NCBI GenBank assembly: GCA_013361935.1 | Contig: JABFXC010000163.1 | Coordinates: 1-64,000 of the forward strand | From: Gemmatimonadaceae bacterium | GTDB lineage: Bacteria > Gemmatimonadota > Gemmatimonadetes > Gemmatimonadales > Gemmatimonadaceae | Direction of reading: 5' to 3' | Length of the DNA: 64,000 nt | In this document: piece by piece, positions 63,438-64,000 of the stretch | Layout of the letters: the number at the start of each line of letters is the position of its first letter | Position numbering within the stretch: position 1 is the stretch's first letter | The notes under the pieces: generated by a model | Database searches by the model: none | Told to the model about the DNA's origin: nothing | The model's input: only the letters and a program-made list of their open reading frames with translations | Program-made: the position numbers and the translations under genes

Positions 63438-63875
63438 TCAGAGGGAGTACGGCGCGCCCGCGCCGCTCGTCGCCGTCACGTCCTCGGCGACGCGGCCGGC
63501 GATCGCATGGCAGACGCCGGCGAGCCGCTCGGCGACGTCGGGCGAGACGGCGCCCGGGTCGGGATGGTGGGAGCCCGTGAGGAGCCAGGTGGCCGAAGCC
63601 TGATAGCGGAGGGTGACCGCGGCGAGCAACGCCTCGCAGGCCGCGCGCGCCTCCGGGCAGTCGGGGGCCAGGGTCGTGTCGAGCTGCACCAGCTGGCGGA
63701 CCGGAACGCCGAGCCGGCGCGCCGCGGCGCAGACGTCGCCGCCGTCCTCGTGCGCGATGAGCGAGCGGATCCGCGTCGCGATGGCACGAGCCCCGCATGT
63801 GACCGGTACGTCGGCAGGGCCGAGCTGATCGACGTGCGGTTCTCGAAGCCGGGAGCTGGTGGGCGATCCGTTCAT
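63438..63875 (-). CDS. Hypothetical protein with degenerate XRE-like features
   Basis: A 145-residue protein read from ATG 63875. IATRIRSLIAHEDGGDVCAAARRLGVPVRQLVQLD has the helix-turn-helix shape of XRE-type regulators, and LRYQASATWLLTGSHHPDP resembles the sequence after such domains. I do not recognise a named family. A longer reading up to 63971 is possible, but its extra residues look non-coding. No operon partner is visible at the window edge. Confidence 0.6.
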   Translation of the reverse strand: MNGSPTSSRLREPHVDQLGPADVPVTCGARAIATRIRSLIAHEDGGDVCAAARRLGVPVRQLVQLDTTLAPDCPEARAACEALLAAVTLRYQASATWLLTGSHHPDPGAVSPDVAERLAGVCHAIAGRVAEDVTATSGAGAPYSL

Positions 63876-64000
63876 GGCGACGCCTCGCGCGGGGGAAACC
63901 AACTTCGCCCGCAGTTGCCGTGCCGCATATCGGCCCAGACCGCTTGACGCACTTCGTGCACGGACGATCATGGCGCTCCGAGAGTTTACCGCATCAGATG

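Overview
The window is GC-rich, densely packed DNA from a Gram-negative-type bacterium. Many lipoproteins and secreted proteins, outer-membrane barrels, a DUF5916 protein, SURF1, a two-haem peroxidase and general stress proteins suggest a soil-type aerobe. A member of Gemmatimonadota is my best guess, but that is inference: no rRNA or phylogenetic marker is present. I annotate about 60 protein genes and two tRNA genes. I see no rRNA, CRISPR array, transposase or integrase.

Layout. 1-9.3 kb: a glycine-zipper protein, DUF72, SURF1, acyl-CoA dehydrogenase, DUF4383, an mgtE-eamA pair and an SDR-like protein lacking the catalytic Tyr. 9.5-23.6 kb: a DUF5916 protein, a dehydrogenase/aminotransferase pair, a palindrome-rich intergenic stretch, lipoproteins, a thioesterase, RNase Z, a KGG stress protein, threonine dehydratase and photolyase. 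23.8-27.7 kb: an FAD monooxygenase, tRNA-Ala(CGC), DinB, a lipoprotein and tRNA-Gln(CTG). 27.7-32.5 kb: a small island bounded by tRNA-Gln and an exact 40-bp copy of its 3' end. It carries LysR, an aldo/keto reductase, a sugar dehydrogenase and a beta-propeller/NTF2 fusion, but no integrase. 32.5-37.1 kb: a methyltransferase, a lysyl-oxidase-like lipoprotein and a glycogen-debranching-type enzyme. 37.4-45.2 kb: a tightly packed eight-gene oxidation cluster (DUF2231, TPP enzyme, DUF2231, polytopic membrane protein, gluconate-dehydrogenase-like subunit 3, GMC oxidoreductase, HAD, enolase-superfamily enzyme), with an SDR and an LLM flavoenzyme beyond it. 47-53 kb: a MacA/MacB-like export pair without its ATPase, divergent from a LytS/LytTR two-component system. 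53-64 kb: redox and copper proteins (DUF2231-Rieske fusion, cupredoxin, multicopper oxidase, FAD monooxygenase, AraC regulator, FixH-like lipoprotein, MauG-type peroxidase) and envelope proteins.

The most interesting signals are these. (1) Three DUF2231 membrane proteins share two transmembrane His positions and an LGGELV motif. Two flank a TPP enzyme upstream of a GMC dehydrogenase that has no cytochrome partner, and one is fused to a Rieske domain. I infer that DUF2231 may be a membrane electron carrier. (2) The octamer CGTTAGGC occurs about 25 times on both strands, mostly in one codon phase where it supplies rare TTA codons. (3) The tRNA-Gln-bounded island lacks an integrase. (4) There are several families of intergenic palindromes, one of which appears to have become the C-terminal tail of an AraC regulator.
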